A stretch of DNA of 64,000 bases from the NCBI GenBank assembly GCA_015066105.1, contig SVOY01000004.1:62001-126000 (forward strand), read 5' to 3'. The notes beneath the pieces were generated by a model. The model was not told where the DNA came from. It ran no database searches and worked only from the letters and a program-made list of their open reading frames with translations. How positions within the stretch are numbered: the stretch's first letter is position 1; each line of letters opens with the position of its first letter. The translations under genes were made by a program, and so were the position numbers. The DNA is from Oscillospiraceae bacterium. GTDB lineage: Bacteria; Bacillota; Clostridia; Oscillospirales; Acutalibacteraceae. This document shows positions 54,230 through 64,000 of this stretch, one piece after another.

Positions 54230-56104
54230 TCAATTCAATCCGTTTTTTGCAAGATAAATCAGCAATACCGAAATATCAGCGGGGCTTACACCGCTTATTC
54301 TTGATGCCTGACCAAGATTTTCGGGTCTGATTCTGTTCAGCTTTTCCTGTGCCTCGCTTCTCAGGCCTATTACCTCACTGTAATCCTTAAGCATTTTAAG
54401 GCTCTTTACCTCAAGGCGACGCATCTCTTCAACCTGGGCAAGCTGACGCTTTATATAGCCCTCGTACTTTATACTGATTTCAACCTGCTCAAATATCTCA
54501 TAGGGAAGGTCGGGTCTGTCGGGGTCAAAGTCCTTCAGTGACTCATAATCAAGCTGAGGACGCTTAAGCAGCTCTGAAATTCTGCAGCCCGTAACAAGGG
54601 GCGATGTTCCACGTGAAACAAGAAGCTCGTCGATTTCCTTGCTCATAGGCACGGAAACAAGGGAGATTCTTTCCTTTTCCTCTTCAATGAGCCTGAGCTT
54701 ATTCTGCAGGCGTTGCCACTTTTCTTCTCCCACAAGGCCGATATCGTAGCCGTATTTTGTCAGTCTTATATCGGCGTTATCCTGCCTGAGTATAAGTCTG
54801 TATTCAGAGCGCGAGGTCATCATACGGTAGGGGTCGGAGCAGCCCTTTGTAACAAGGTCATCAATGAGGGTGCCTATATAGGACGAAGCTCTGTCAAGGA
54901 TAAGGTATTCCTTGCCGAGAATTTTCTGCGCAGCGTTTATGCCTGCAATGAGACCCTGTGCCGCCGCTTCCTCATAACCGCTTGAGCCGTTGAACTGTCC
55001 CGCACCGAAAAGGCCGGGAAAATCCTTGAATTCAAGGCTCGCATTGAGGGTAAGGGGGTCAACGCAGTCATATTCAATGGCATAAGCCGTTCTCATAACC
55101 TGCACGTTTTCAAGGCCGGGGATTGTACGCAGGAATTTAAGCTGAACATCCTCGGGAAGAGAGGAGGACATTCCCTGCAGATACATTTCCTCGGTGTTTT
55201 CACCGCAGGGCTCAATAAAGAGCTGATGACGCTTTTTTTCGGAAAAGCGCACAATCTTATCCTCAATGGAGGGGCAGTATCTCGGGCCTACACCGTCTAT
55301 TTTTCCGCTGTAAAGGGGAGAGCGGTGAATATTATCGAGAATGACCTGCTTTGTATCCTCGTTGGTATATGTAATATAGCAGGGCAATTTGTTTTCGGGG
55401 GTGTACCTTCCGTCAAAGGAGAAGGGGACAACTCGCTCGTCACCGTCCTGACGCTCAAGGCCCGAAAAGTCGATGCTTCTTCTGTTTACTCTTGAGGGGG
55501 TGCCGGTTTTGAAGCGCCTTGTTGAAAGGCCGAGCCTTTTAAGAGCTTCGCCGAGCTTTGTTGCCGCAAACATACCGTCGGGGCCGCCGTCATACACAAC
55601 ATCGCCTACATAGATTTTTGAAGCAAGGAAGGTGCCCGTTGCAAGTATAACGCACCTTGCCTTATACTCGGCCTCAAGCATTGTTGTTACCTGCCACTTG
55701 CCGTCCTCACAGCATATAAGATCGGTAATTTCAGCCTGGACTATTTCAAGACCCTCCTGCAATTCCATAACGTGCTTCATATATTCGCTGTAATGTCTGC
55801 GGTCAATCTGTGCACGCAGGGAGTGAACGGCAGGGCCCTTGCCTAAATTGAGTATGCGGCTCTGGAGAGTGTTGGCATCTGCCGCCTTGCCCATTTCGCC
55901 GCCGAGGGCATCAATCTCACGCACAAGGTGACCCTTTGACGTGCCGCCGATTGAAGGGTTGCAGGGCATATTGCCTACCCAGTCCATATTGATTGTGAAT
56001 ACGCCCACGCTTACACCCAAACGTGCGGCGGCGAGCCCTGCCTCAATTCCGGCATGACCCGCACCTATAACAATTACATCATATTCTTTTGCAAAATATT
56101 TCAT
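54230..56104 (-). CDS. mnmG: tRNA uridine-5-carboxymethylaminomethyl synthesis enzyme MnmG (GidA)
   Basis: An FAD/NADH enzyme that, with MnmE and a folate donor, modifies the wobble uridine of certain tRNAs. It has 624 residues, as expected. The FAD-binding motif VIGAGHAGIEAGLAAARLG is at residues about 11-29, the signature MPCNPSIGGTSKGHLVREID near 46-65 and the second signature GLFGAGQFNGSSGYEEAAAQG near 366-386. The C-terminal helical domain binds MnmE and tRNA. The usual partner mnmE is not adjacent here; a HAD phosphatase gene lies upstream instead. The ribosome site is weak (AGGTCAGTG). The gene contains a consensus parS site. The promoter region upstream is rich in dyads. Confidence 0.96.
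   Translation of the reverse strand: MKYFAKEYDVIVIGAGHAGIEAGLAAARLGVSVGVFTINMDWVGNMPCNPSIGGTSKGHLVREIDALGGEMGKAADANTLQSRILNLGKGPAVHSLRAQIDRRHYSEYMKHVMELQEGLEIVQAEITDLICCEDGKWQVTTMLEAEYKARCVILATGTFLASKIYVGDVVYDGGPDGMFAATKLGEALKRLGLSTRRFKTGTPSRVNRRSIDFSGLERQDGDERVVPFSFDGRYTPENKLPCYITYTNEDTKQVILDNIHRSPLYSGKIDGVGPRYCPSIEDKIVRFSEKKRHQLFIEPCGENTEEMYLQGMSSSLPEDVQLKFLRTIPGLENVQVMRTAYAIEYDCVDPLTLNASLEFKDFPGLFGAGQFNGSSGYEEAAAQGLIAGINAAQKILGKEYLILDRASSYIGTLIDDLVTKGCSDPYRMMTSRSEYRLILRQDNADIRLTKYGYDIGLVGEEKWQRLQNKLRLIEEEKERISLVSVPMSKEIDELLVSRGTSPLVTGCRISELLKRPQLDYESLKDFDPDRPDLPYEIFEQVEISIKYEGYIKRQLAQVEEMRRLEVKSLKMLKDYSEVIGLRSEAQEKLNRIRPENLGQASRISGVSPADISVLLIYLAKNGLN
54605..54620. promoter_or_regulatory. 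parS site inside mnmG
   Basis: TGTTCCACGTGAAACA is a perfect match to the parS consensus TGTTNCACGTGAAACA. It lies in the 3' third of mnmG, about 2.1 kb from the noc-parA site. Intragenic parS sites around parAB are normal in Firmicutes. Confidence 0.92.
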
Positions 56105-56142
56105 AACATCACTGACCTTTTTATATCAGGTTATCTGAGAAG

Positions 56143-56167
56143 GTTTTCCACATCCGTTGTGGAAAAC
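56143..56167. promoter_or_regulatory. Inverted pair of DnaA-box-like sequences
   Basis: Two TTTTCCACA nonamers face each other (56144-56152 on plus, 56158-56166 on minus) inside a perfect 10-bp inverted repeat with a 5-nt gap. TTTTCCACA fits the relaxed DnaA box TT-[AT]-TNCACA. They lie in the mnmG leader, downstream of its -10. DnaA binding is plausible near the origin; an RNA hairpin is the alternative. Confidence 0.5.
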
Positions 56168-56191
56168 TGCAGTAATTTTCAGCCTTTTCTG

Positions 56192-56245
56192 TTGAATGGA
56201 TTTTGTTTTGTCCTATAATATATCGTTTTTACAAAATCCATTCAA
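56192..56245. repeat. 15-bp perfect inverted repeat spanning the mnmG promoter
   Basis: Arms 56192-56206 and 56231-56245 (TTGAATGGATTTTGT and its complement) are separated by 24 nt. On the minus strand the first arm contains the -35 and the second covers about the first 15 transcribed bases, with the -10 in the loop. This is the geometry of a repressor operator or of a strong early RNA/DNA structure. Confidence 0.8.
56217..56245 (-). promoter_or_regulatory. mnmG-rsmG promoter
   Basis: On the minus strand, TTGAAT (56245-56240), a 17-nt spacer and TATATT (56222-56217). The predicted start is about 105 nt before the mnmG ATG. It lies within the 15-bp inverted repeat. Confidence 0.6.
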
Positions 56246-56318
56246 TATAAACCAATATGTGACACTGTGTCATATATTTATATCTGTTTTAGTTCTAATA
56301 TAGAATTAAAAAGGGGAT

Positions 56319-56969
56319 TTAAAGCAGTTTCAGCACATCAAGAGGCTTTTCTACTATAAAATCTGCCTTATACTCCAAAAATTCCTCTTTGTTGCCGTAG
56401 CCCCACAGTGCACCGCAGCTTTTCACTCCTGCGGCGCGGGCACCCTCAATATCAAAGCATCTGTCGCCCACCATAAGCACCTTTTCTCTGTCGGTTTCTT
56501 CAAGCTTTTCCATCGCTTCAAGAATTATATCCTTTTTTGTGCTGTGTCTGCTGTTGTCACTTTTAACTCCTGCAACGGCATCAAACAAATCGGTCACGCC
56601 GAGAAAATCCGCCACACTGTAAATAAGGTGCTCGGGCTTGCTTGAAGCAATACCCGTCTTCACTCCCCTGCTTTTCAGCTCAAGGATAAGCTCTCTCATA
56701 CCGTCGTAAAGCGCACATTCATAGATGCCCTTTTCCTTATATCTTTCGCGGTATTTTTTTATATACAGCTCAACCTCATCTTCGCTCACGCCGTAAAAAT
56801 GGGTATAGCTGTAATAAACCGGGGGGCCGATGAATCTTTTCAGGTCACTCATATCGGGAACCTCGCGACCCATAGCATAAAAGGAATACTGCAGACTTCT
56901 GAGTATTCCCTCACCCGTATCGGCAACCGTGCCGTCAAAATCAAAAATAACTGCCTTATATACGGACAT
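56319..56969 (-). CDS. HAD-family phosphatase, phosphoglycolate phosphatase-like (Gph/PpaX)
   Basis: 216 residues. HAD motif I is DFDGTVADTG near residues 8-17, with nucleophile Asp and acid/base Asp. The helical C1 cap is about residues 20-85, motif II is IASSKPEH near 109, and motif IV is MVGDRCFDIEGARAAG near 160. This layout is the PpaX/Gph subfamily, which hydrolyses small phosphates such as phosphoglycolate or pyrophosphate; the exact substrate is not visible. The start at 56969 is preferred over a TTG at 56990 because AGAAGGG lies 9 nt upstream and the preceding gene stops only 4 bp away. It is probably the last gene of the gyrA-LCP-thioesterase run. Confidence 0.87.
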   Translation of the reverse strand: MSVYKAVIFDFDGTVADTGEGILRSLQYSFYAMGREVPDMSDLKRFIGPPVYYSYTHFYGVSEDEVELYIKKYRERYKEKGIYECALYDGMRELILELKSRGVKTGIASSKPEHLIYSVADFLGVTDLFDAVAGVKSDNSRHSTKKDIILEAMEKLEETDREKVLMVGDRCFDIEGARAAGVKSCGALWGYGNKEEFLEYKADFIVEKPLDVLKLL

Positions 56970-56973
56970 AGTA

Positions 56974-57363
56974 TTACGCCCTTCTTTCAAGAGCCTTTTT
57001 CACAAAGGATTCCGCCTTGATTGTAAAGCGCTCATGGGTACCCTTGCCGATAAGTCCGACCTCATCGTAAGCCTCAACGTCAAAGCAGGCCTTTCTTCCG
57101 TCAAAGGAAGTGAGGGTTGCTGTTGCCCTGACCTTTGCACCAACGGGGGTGGGAGCAAGGTGTGAAATGTTGAGAGCCGTGCCCACGGTTGAAATTCCCT
57201 CGGGAACAAATTTGTCGCAAAGCTCACTTGCGGCCTGCTCCATAAGTGCAACCATATAAGGTGTTGCAAGCACACTCAGAGAGCCGCTTTTCATTGCTGC
57301 AGCGGTAACGGCTTCTGTAACCGTTATTTCAACCTCATGCTTTGTACCAACTGTCATTTCCAT
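56974..57363 (-). CDS. FlK-like hotdog-fold acyl-CoA thioesterase
   Basis: 129 residues, a single hotdog domain like the fluoroacetyl-CoA thioesterase family. Thr34 (ATPYMVALME), Glu42 (same motif) and His68 (NISHLAPTP) have the same 8- and 26-residue spacings as the catalytic Thr42-Glu50-His76 of FlK. Fluoroacetate detoxification is unlikely to be the real job. Housekeeping homologues are common in Clostridia and probably hydrolyse some short acyl-CoA. The start at 57363 is chosen for AAAGAGG 7-8 nt upstream; an earlier ATG at 57393 would overlap the LCP gene. Gaps to neighbours are 16 and 4 bp, so it is translationally close to both. Confidence 0.85.
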   Translation of the reverse strand: MEMTVGTKHEVEITVTEAVTAAAMKSGSLSVLATPYMVALMEQAASELCDKFVPEGISTVGTALNISHLAPTPVGAKVRATATLTSFDGRKACFDVEAYDEVGLIGKGTHERFTIKAESFVKKALERRA

Positions 57364-57379
57364 AATATATACCTCTTTA

Positions 57380-58501
57380 TTAAAGCAAATCAAAAGCTAT
57401 TATTCTGTCCGGATCAAGCTCAATGTTCGTTTTGCCGTAAAGTGTGTTCTGCACCTTCTGCGCCGCAAGGGGATAGTCAATTATAACAACTGACATATCG
57501 CCGACCCAGTCTGTTCTGAAAACATCCTGCTCACTTAAGAAGGTGTGCTGCTTTATTTCATAATTGAGCCAGCCGTTTGTAACGCCCTGTGTGGCATAGG
57601 ATATTATCTGCATTTTTGTAAGGTTTGTTTTTACATACTGTAAAAGCAGGTCAAGCACATCGTTGAGCTGACTTACGGATGCACCCTTTGCACTTTCAAT
57701 AAGAGCGGTGATAACCATTCTCTGTCTTCTCGTTCTGCTCACGTCTGAGTCGGAGTCACTATATCTTATGCGTGAAAATACAAGTGCCTCCCGGCCCGAA
57801 AGCGTTACAGCGGGGCCTGCCTCAATGTGCTGACTCGAGGTTGTGTTGATATACTCTGCCTCATATTCCTGCACCTCAACGGTTACACCGCCCAGCGCGT
57901 CAATCACACCCACAAAGGATGAAAAGTCAACTGCAACGTAATAGTCAATATCTATTTTGTAGTTTTTCTCAATGGTATCAATTGCTCCCTCGGGGCCGCC
58001 GTAATAATAAGATGCATTCATTTTACTGAAGGTATCGTAGCCGCCGGCGTTAGTGTAGCACCAGGAATCGCGGAAAAAGGAGATAAGGTTAATCTGCTTT
58101 GTTTCCTTGTTGAGAGAAACGAGAATCATACTGTCAGAGCGGCCGCCGTATTCAAGGGCATCTGCCGAGTCAAGGCCGAAAAGCATAATGTTTATAACGT
58201 TCTTGCTTGAATAAAGCTCTCCCCCGTTTTCCGACCACTTGTAGACAAAATCGTTAAGGTCGCCTGCGTCGCTTATGGCCTGCATAAGCTTAAGCTCCTC
58301 TTCGTCGTAAACAACGGTCTGATTTGTCTGGCCCTCTTCTGCCTCAGAGCCTATCTGAAGCATATCAAGCTTGCTGTTTACAAAGCCGAGAAGCACGGCC
58401 GCAAGGCAGATAAAAAGCGTGAGGAAAAAATAGATATTCTTTGCCCTGTGCTTTTTATCCTTCCACAGAAAATCTGAAACAGAAGTCTTTTTATTTTTCA
58501 T
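57380..58501 (-). CDS. LytR-CpsA-Psr (LCP) family cell-wall glycopolymer transferase
   Basis: An extracytoplasmic enzyme that moves lipid-linked teichoic acids or capsular glycans onto peptidoglycan. It has 373 residues. The short basic cytoplasmic N terminus is followed by one membrane anchor (YFFLTLFICLAAVLLGFV, about 24-41) and the external LCP domain. Typical motifs are MLFGLDS near 106, GRSDSMILVSLN near 120, ISFFRDSW near 138 and the Arg cluster VFSRIRYSDSD...SRTRRQR near 245-265, which binds pyrophosphate. GGAGG lies 10 nt before the ATG. It is 39 bp after gyrA and likely in the same transcript. It is a candidate final step for glycan made and exported by other gene products in this window. 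Confidence 0.93.
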   Translation of the reverse strand: MKNKKTSVSDFLWKDKKHRAKNIYFFLTLFICLAAVLLGFVNSKLDMLQIGSEAEEGQTNQTVVYDEEELKLMQAISDAGDLNDFVYKWSENGGELYSSKNVINIMLFGLDSADALEYGGRSDSMILVSLNKETKQINLISFFRDSWCYTNAGGYDTFSKMNASYYYGGPEGAIDTIEKNYKIDIDYYVAVDFSSFVGVIDALGGVTVEVQEYEAEYINTTSSQHIEAGPAVTLSGREALVFSRIRYSDSDSDVSRTRRQRMVITALIESAKGASVSQLNDVLDLLLQYVKTNLTKMQIISYATQGVTNGWLNYEIKQHTFLSEQDVFRTDWVGDMSVVIIDYPLAAQKVQNTLYGKTNIELDPDRIIAFDLL

Positions 58502-58540
58502 AAATATACTTCCTCCGAAAATTTAAGGAATGTTACCGAT

Positions 58541-61075
58541 TTATTCTTCCTTTGCACCTTCGTCGCTTGCGGTGCCTTCGCCCTGTGTCTCTTCAGAGTC
58601 CTCAGCTTCCTCTTCCTCGTCCTTTTTGCCGGCCTCTCTGACCGCAATGGCGGAAACCACTCTTTCACCCTCGGCAAGGCGCATTACTCTTACACCCTTT
58701 GATGTACGTGAAACAATATTTATCTGTGAAGCGGGAATTCTGATAAGTATGCCGTCAGATGAAATCGTAATAATATCATCCTCGGGTGAAACAAGGGCAA
58801 CGGAGGCTACCTTTCCGTATTTTTCGGTGTGGTAGTTGAGTACACCCTTACCTGCTCTTGACTGGAGTCTGTATTCGTTATGCTCACTGAGTCTGCCAAG
58901 GCCTGTTTCGGCAACGGTAAGCACCTTCTTTTCATCGGTTTCGTTTTCACCGATTACGCACATACCGATAACCTCGTCGTCCTCTTTAAGCTCAATGGCC
59001 TTTACACCTCTTGCAGTTCTGCCGATGGGACGGCAGTCATTTTCATTGAAGCGGATTGACATACCGAGCCTTGTTGCAACAATAATATCGTCATTACCGT
59101 CGGTGAGCCATACCCATGAAAGCTCGTCGCCCTCGTCAAGGTTGATGGCGATAATGCCGCTCTTTCTCAGGTTCTTATACTGCTCAAGGTCAGTTCTCTT
59201 TATAATACCCTTTCTTGTAACCATGCAAAGGTACTTGATTTCTTCGCCGCCGAAGTCGGGCACTCTTATCATTGAGCTTATCTTTTCATCGCCCTCAAGG
59301 GGAAGAAGGTTGACAACGTTCATGCCCTTGCTCTGTCTGCTGCCCTCGGGAATCTCGTAGCCCTTGAGACGGTATACCTTGCCCTTTGTTGTAAAGAACA
59401 TAATATAATCGTGGCTTGAGCAGGTGAACATTGTTTCCGCAACGTCCTCTTCTCTTCTTGTCATACCCTTGATGCCCTTGCCGCCTCTTCTCTGAAGAGA
59501 ATAGGCTTCAACGGGCTGACGCTTGATGTAGCCCATGGTGGTAAGAGTATAAACGCACTCCTCCTCGGGAATAAGGTCTTCGATATCAACCTCGCCGGTG
59601 ATGGCGGCAATTTCAGTTCTTCTTTCGTCTCTGAATCTGTCACAGAGTGCCTGAGCCTCTGTTTTAACAATTTCAAGAACTCTGTATTCGTTTGCAAGAA
59701 TATCCATAAATTCTGCAATCTTTTCCTTGAGTACCTTTAATTCTTCCTCAATCTTTTCTCTTTCAAGGCCGGTGAGCTGTCCGAGACGCATCTTTACAAT
59801 GGCATCTGCCTGAACCTCAGTAAGACCGAAGCGCTCAATAAGCTTTAATTTACCCGAGGCCTGGTCCTTTGAAGCGCGGAGAATTGCAATAACCTCATCA
59901 ATGAAGTCAAGGGCAATTTTAAGACCCTCTAAAATGTGTGCTCTTTCCTGAGCCTTTTTAAGGTCAAAGCGTGTTCTTCTTACAATAACCTGCTTTTGGA
60001 AGTTGATGTAATGGTCAAGAATCTGCTTGAGGGTAAGAATTCTGGGTACACCGTCAACAAGTGCAAGCAGAATTATACCGTAGGAAACCTGAAGCTGTGT
60101 AAATGAGAAAAGCTGATTGAGCACAACCTGGGGGTTTGCATCTCTTTTAAGGTCAACAACAAGGCGCATACCCTCACGGCTTGAATAGTCGTTGATGTCG
60201 GCGATGCCTTCAATCTTCTTGTCCTTTACAAGGTCTGCCATTGCTTCAATAAGACGGCGCTTGTTTACCTGATAGGGAAGCTCCGTAACAACAATCTGGA
60301 AGCGGCCGTTTTTGCCTTCAACAATTTCCGTTCTTGCTCTTACAACAATCTTGCCGCGGCCCGTTGCATAGGCGGCTCTGATGCCCGCTCTGCCCATAAC
60401 AATACCTGCTGTGGGGAAGTCGGGACCCTTGATAAACTGCATAAGCTCATCAAGCTCTGCATCCGGGTTATCAATGTAATAGCACATACCGTCAATAACC
60501 TCGCCGAGGTTGTGGGGCGGAATGTTTGTGGCCATACCTACTGCGATACCCGTTGAGCCGTTTACAAGAAGGTTGGGGAAGCGTGAGGGAAGAACGGTGG
60601 GCTCCTTAAGACGGTCGTCATAGTTGGGAGCAAAGTCAACCGTATCCTTGTCAATATCGGTAAGCATCTCCATGGAGATTTTACTCATTTTACTTTCTGT
60701 ATAACGGTAAGCAGCCGGGGGGTCACCGTCAACTGAGCCGAAGTTACCGTGACCGTCAACAAGAATGTATCTTGTTGAGAACTTTTGTGCAAGCCTTACC
60801 ATTGCATCGTAAACGGAGGCGTCGCCGTGGGGATGGTAGGAGCCGAGCACGGAGCCTACGGTATCGGCGCACTTACGGTAAGCCTTTTCGGGATAAAGTC
60901 CGTTTTCGTGCATGGTGTAAAGAATACGGCGGTGAACGGGCTTAAGGCCGTCTCTTACGTCGGGAAGTGCACGGGCGGTAATAACCGACATTGAGTAGTC
61001 GAGGAATGACTTGCGCATTTCTCTGTTAAGGTCAACGTCAATTATGGTCTGATTTTCATAGTTTAAATTTTCCAT
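58541..61075 (-). CDS. gyrA: DNA gyrase subunit A
   Basis: The breakage-reunion subunit of DNA gyrase, which introduces negative supercoils with GyrB. It has 844 residues. The catalytic Tyr is Y125 in AAYRYTES. The quinolone-determining region reads [12 protein letters not shown], with Ala86 at the E. coli Ser83 position and Asp90 at Asp87. The C-terminal beta-pinwheel contains the GyrA box QRRGGKG near residue 545, which separates gyrase from topoisomerase IV. The tail is strongly acidic ([13 protein letters not shown]...). The ribosome site is weak. It is separated from gyrB by two small membrane-protein genes instead of being adjacent. Confidence 0.97.
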   Translation of the reverse strand: MENLNYENQTIIDVDLNREMRKSFLDYSMSVITARALPDVRDGLKPVHRRILYTMHENGLYPEKAYRKCADTVGSVLGSYHPHGDASVYDAMVRLAQKFSTRYILVDGHGNFGSVDGDPPAAYRYTESKMSKISMEMLTDIDKDTVDFAPNYDDRLKEPTVLPSRFPNLLVNGSTGIAVGMATNIPPHNLGEVIDGMCYYIDNPDAELDELMQFIKGPDFPTAGIVMGRAGIRAAYATGRGKIVVRARTEIVEGKNGRFQIVVTELPYQVNKRRLIEAMADLVKDKKIEGIADINDYSSREGMRLVVDLKRDANPQVVLNQLFSFTQLQVSYGIILLALVDGVPRILTLKQILDHYINFQKQVIVRRTRFDLKKAQERAHILEGLKIALDFIDEVIAILRASKDQASGKLKLIERFGLTEVQADAIVKMRLGQLTGLEREKIEEELKVLKEKIAEFMDILANEYRVLEIVKTEAQALCDRFRDERRTEIAAITGEVDIEDLIPEEECVYTLTTMGYIKRQPVEAYSLQRRGGKGIKGMTRREEDVAETMFTCSSHDYIMFFTTKGKVYRLKGYEIPEGSRQSKGMNVVNLLPLEGDEKISSMIRVPDFGGEEIKYLCMVTRKGIIKRTDLEQYKNLRKSGIIAINLDEGDELSWVWLTDGNDDIIVATRLGMSIRFNENDCRPIGRTARGVKAIELKEDDEVIGMCVIGENETDEKKVLTVAETGLGRLSEHNEYRLQSRAGKGVLNYHTEKYGKVASVALVSPEDDIITISSDGILIRIPASQINIVSRTSKGVRVMRLAEGERVVSAIAVREAGKKDEEEEAEDSEETQGEGTASDEGAKEE

Positions 61076-61210
61076 ATTATCACCATCTTGTTTCTGATGT
61101 ACTTTTTGAAAGCCGGGGGCAAGATAACACCCTGCGGCATTTGAAATTATATCTTTTTATAAAAGGGAAAACCCTTACTGCTTACTACTCGGCCCTCGGC
61201 CCTTCTTTAT
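61076..61210 (-). other. Spacer upstream of gyrA with possible promoter
   Basis: This 135-bp spacer has TATAAT on the minus strand at 61151-61146, about 70 nt before the gyrA ATG, without a convincing -35. It also carries a duplicated GGGCCGAG element just after the upstream gene. gyrA may thus be transcribed both from here and from gyrB. Confidence 0.4.
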
Positions 61211-61735
61211 TTACACTGCCATATAAACATTTGAAAAATAATTGTCAATAAGGTTTTTAATCATTCCGTACTTTTCACCGTCAAGCACTCTTTTTGGAAT
61301 GATGAGCACTCTTGCGTTCATATAGGAAAAGTAAAAGCATTTTTCACTTTCGGCAACGGAAACGAAGCCGTTCATTTTAAGGTGCTTTTCTGTAGAAGCC
61401 TTGCTGCTTTCGTCTGCATCAATGTGAATTTCAATGTGGTCGGCAAAAAAATCGTATCTGTTAATTTTTTTGTTGCTTCTTGCAGAAAGGAGCGAAACAG
61501 CCAGCTTTTTTGAATAGCTAAGGGGCATTATAACCGTTACAGCCGCAATGAAAACAACGGTAACCATAAGCCCGGGAGTTTCCACCGAAATATAAAGCAC
61601 GGTAAGAATAGCCATAAAAACAAGGGTTATAAGTGAGCGCTTGAGCTGATTAAGCAAAAGCCCCTTGCCGAAATCCTTATAATAGGCATCGTAATCCTCT
61701 TTTTTCAGATTAAAGCTGAGAGAAAAATATTTCAT
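61211..61735 (-). CDS. YcxB-like small membrane protein, 174 residues
   Basis: Function unknown. The N terminus FSLSFNLKKEDYDAYYKDFG resembles YcxB-family proteins. Two membrane segments lie at about 33-50 and 55-75, followed by a soluble beta-rich domain. That domain contains FADHIEIHID near 105 and YFSYMNARVLIIPKRVL near 140, in the pattern of the YcxB C-terminal domain (response to self pH/regulator-like, biochemical role not known). It starts 2 bp after the stop of the similar 179-residue gene, so the two are translationally coupled and may form a heteromer. Confidence 0.75.
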   Translation of the reverse strand: MKYFSLSFNLKKEDYDAYYKDFGKGLLLNQLKRSLITLVFMAILTVLYISVETPGLMVTVVFIAAVTVIMPLSYSKKLAVSLLSARSNKKINRYDFFADHIEIHIDADESSKASTEKHLKMNGFVSVAESEKCFYFSYMNARVLIIPKRVLDGEKYGMIKNLIDNYFSNVYMAV

Positions 61736-61737
61736 AA

Positions 61738-62277
61738 TCAGTTCTCCCCTCTCTTTTCATAAACGTAGGGCACCTTGCTTTTTAAAAGTGAGGTGAAGGT
61801 GTCGTAATCTCCCTTTACAAGGTGCATTTTTGAAATGCCGAGGGGGAATGCGTTTTTATCGGTGATTACCGTGAGAAGAAAATTCTTTTCAAAGCAAAGC
61901 TCAATTTCACCAAAGGGAACAACCTCTTTTGAAAAAGCCGTTGTTATTTCAAGAGTGTCCTCGTTAATGAGAAGCTGAACATTTTCCTCTCTTGCCGTCA
62001 GGGCATAATCCTTAACGGTTTTAAGGGCAGTAAGATACATAAGAAATGCAAGAATAAGCATATTCATCACTATTCCGCTAAAAAGGGAAATGAGAGAAAA
62101 GCCGCTTTCAAAAATAACGGTTACTGCCGCATAAATTACCGAAAAAACAGAAATGAGGGGTATTGAGGAAAAGAGGAATTTTTTTCCGGATAAAATTCCG
62201 TACCTTCTCTGCCACAGCATAAGGCTCTGCTGAAGGACAACTCTGTTTTGTTTGATTATTATTGCATAGGGTGTCAT
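61738..62277 (-). CDS. YcxB-like small membrane protein, 179 residues
   Basis: Function unknown. It has the same architecture as the next gene: short N-terminal segment, two membrane helices (about 35-55 and 60-85), then a soluble domain with LLINEDTLEITTAFSKEVVPF and FLLTVITDKNAFPLGISKMHL. Similarity to the YcxB family is weaker here. It begins 58 bp after gyrB and lies between gyrB and gyrA, an uncommon insertion point. It may be co-transcribed with gyrB. Confidence 0.7.
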   Translation of the reverse strand: MTPYAIIIKQNRVVLQQSLMLWQRRYGILSGKKFLFSSIPLISVFSVIYAAVTVIFESGFSLISLFSGIVMNMLILAFLMYLTALKTVKDYALTAREENVQLLINEDTLEITTAFSKEVVPFGEIELCFEKNFLLTVITDKNAFPLGISKMHLVKGDYDTFTSLLKSKVPYVYEKRGEN

Positions 62278-62335
62278 TTTTTTATCAGTTCCTTAGTTAA
62301 TTAGAAATTAAGATGCCTGCTCTCGGCCCTTATTA

Positions 62336-64000
<1,665 letters not shown>

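Larger units (their letters stand above)
56105..56318 (-). other. Dyad-rich control region upstream of mnmG
   Basis: This 214-bp gap holds, in transcription order: a perfect 13-bp dyad TGACACTGTGTCA (56260-56272), a promoter flanked by a 15-bp inverted repeat (56192-56206 and 56231-56245), and a pair of inverted DnaA-box-like nonamers (56144-56166). No strong terminator for the preceding HAD gene is visible. Confidence 0.8.

Noticed and set aside
56974-57363. Fluoroacetate resistance gene
   Set aside because: The catalytic triad spacing matches FlK, but such homologues are widespread without fluoroacetate exposure, so only a general thioesterase call is justified.

Overview
The window looks like a chromosomal segment from a low-to-mid GC Firmicute of class Clostridia. 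An Oscillospirales/Ruminococcaceae-like gut anaerobe is the best guess, from protein style only. It lies near the replication origin: gyrB, gyrA, mnmG (gidA), rsmG (gidB), noc, parA (soj) and parB (spo0J) are all present, with one consensus parS site and one near-consensus site. Every convincing gene is on the minus strand. Transcription therefore runs from high to low coordinates, probably away from an oriC/dnaA locus beyond base 64000. No RNA gene, insertion sequence or CRISPR array was seen.

Layout, in order of transcription. (1) 64.0-56.3 kb: gyrB (5' end outside the window), two small YcxB-like membrane proteins, gyrA, a LytR-CpsA-Psr cell-wall glycopolymer transferase, an FlK-like hotdog thioesterase and a HAD phosphatase. 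(2) 56.3-52.5 kb: a dyad-rich promoter region with paired DnaA-box-like sequences, then mnmG, rsmG and noc. (3) 52.3-47.6 kb: a tightly packed apparent operon of parA, parB, serS, and the permease and ATPase of a polysaccharide/teichoic-acid-type ABC exporter. (4) 47.6-45.5 kb: two AT-rich, unrecognised polytopic membrane proteins. (5) 45.2-38.0 kb: a 2394-residue secreted protein of InlB/Flg_new-type beta repeats, Cys-knuckle repeats and a Cys-rich aromatic tail. (6) 37.6-6.5 kb: one uninterrupted gene for a 10378-residue secreted protein, half of the window, built of about 15 tandem units of 485-790 residues. (7) 6.3 kb to the left edge: a promoter-led operon of three GT2 glycosyltransferases, one a two-domain fusion, ending in UDP-glucose 6-dehydrogenase (3' end outside the window).

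The most notable feature is regions 5-7 taken together. The two giant secreted proteins have matching promoter and leader sequences, with the same 14-nt spacing from the -10 element to a shared 10-mer. Both end in an aromatic/basic amphipathic tail and lack LPXTG, SLH or dockerin-domain anchors. They are flanked by glycosyltransferases, a UDP-glucuronate-forming enzyme, a glycan exporter and, further away, an LCP ligase. I infer a co-regulated cell-surface layer or matrix system whose main component is the 10378-residue protein; its function is unknown. Within that protein, units 2-8 (counted from the C terminus) alternate between two types, which points to amplification of a two-unit block of about 3.1-3.4 kb.
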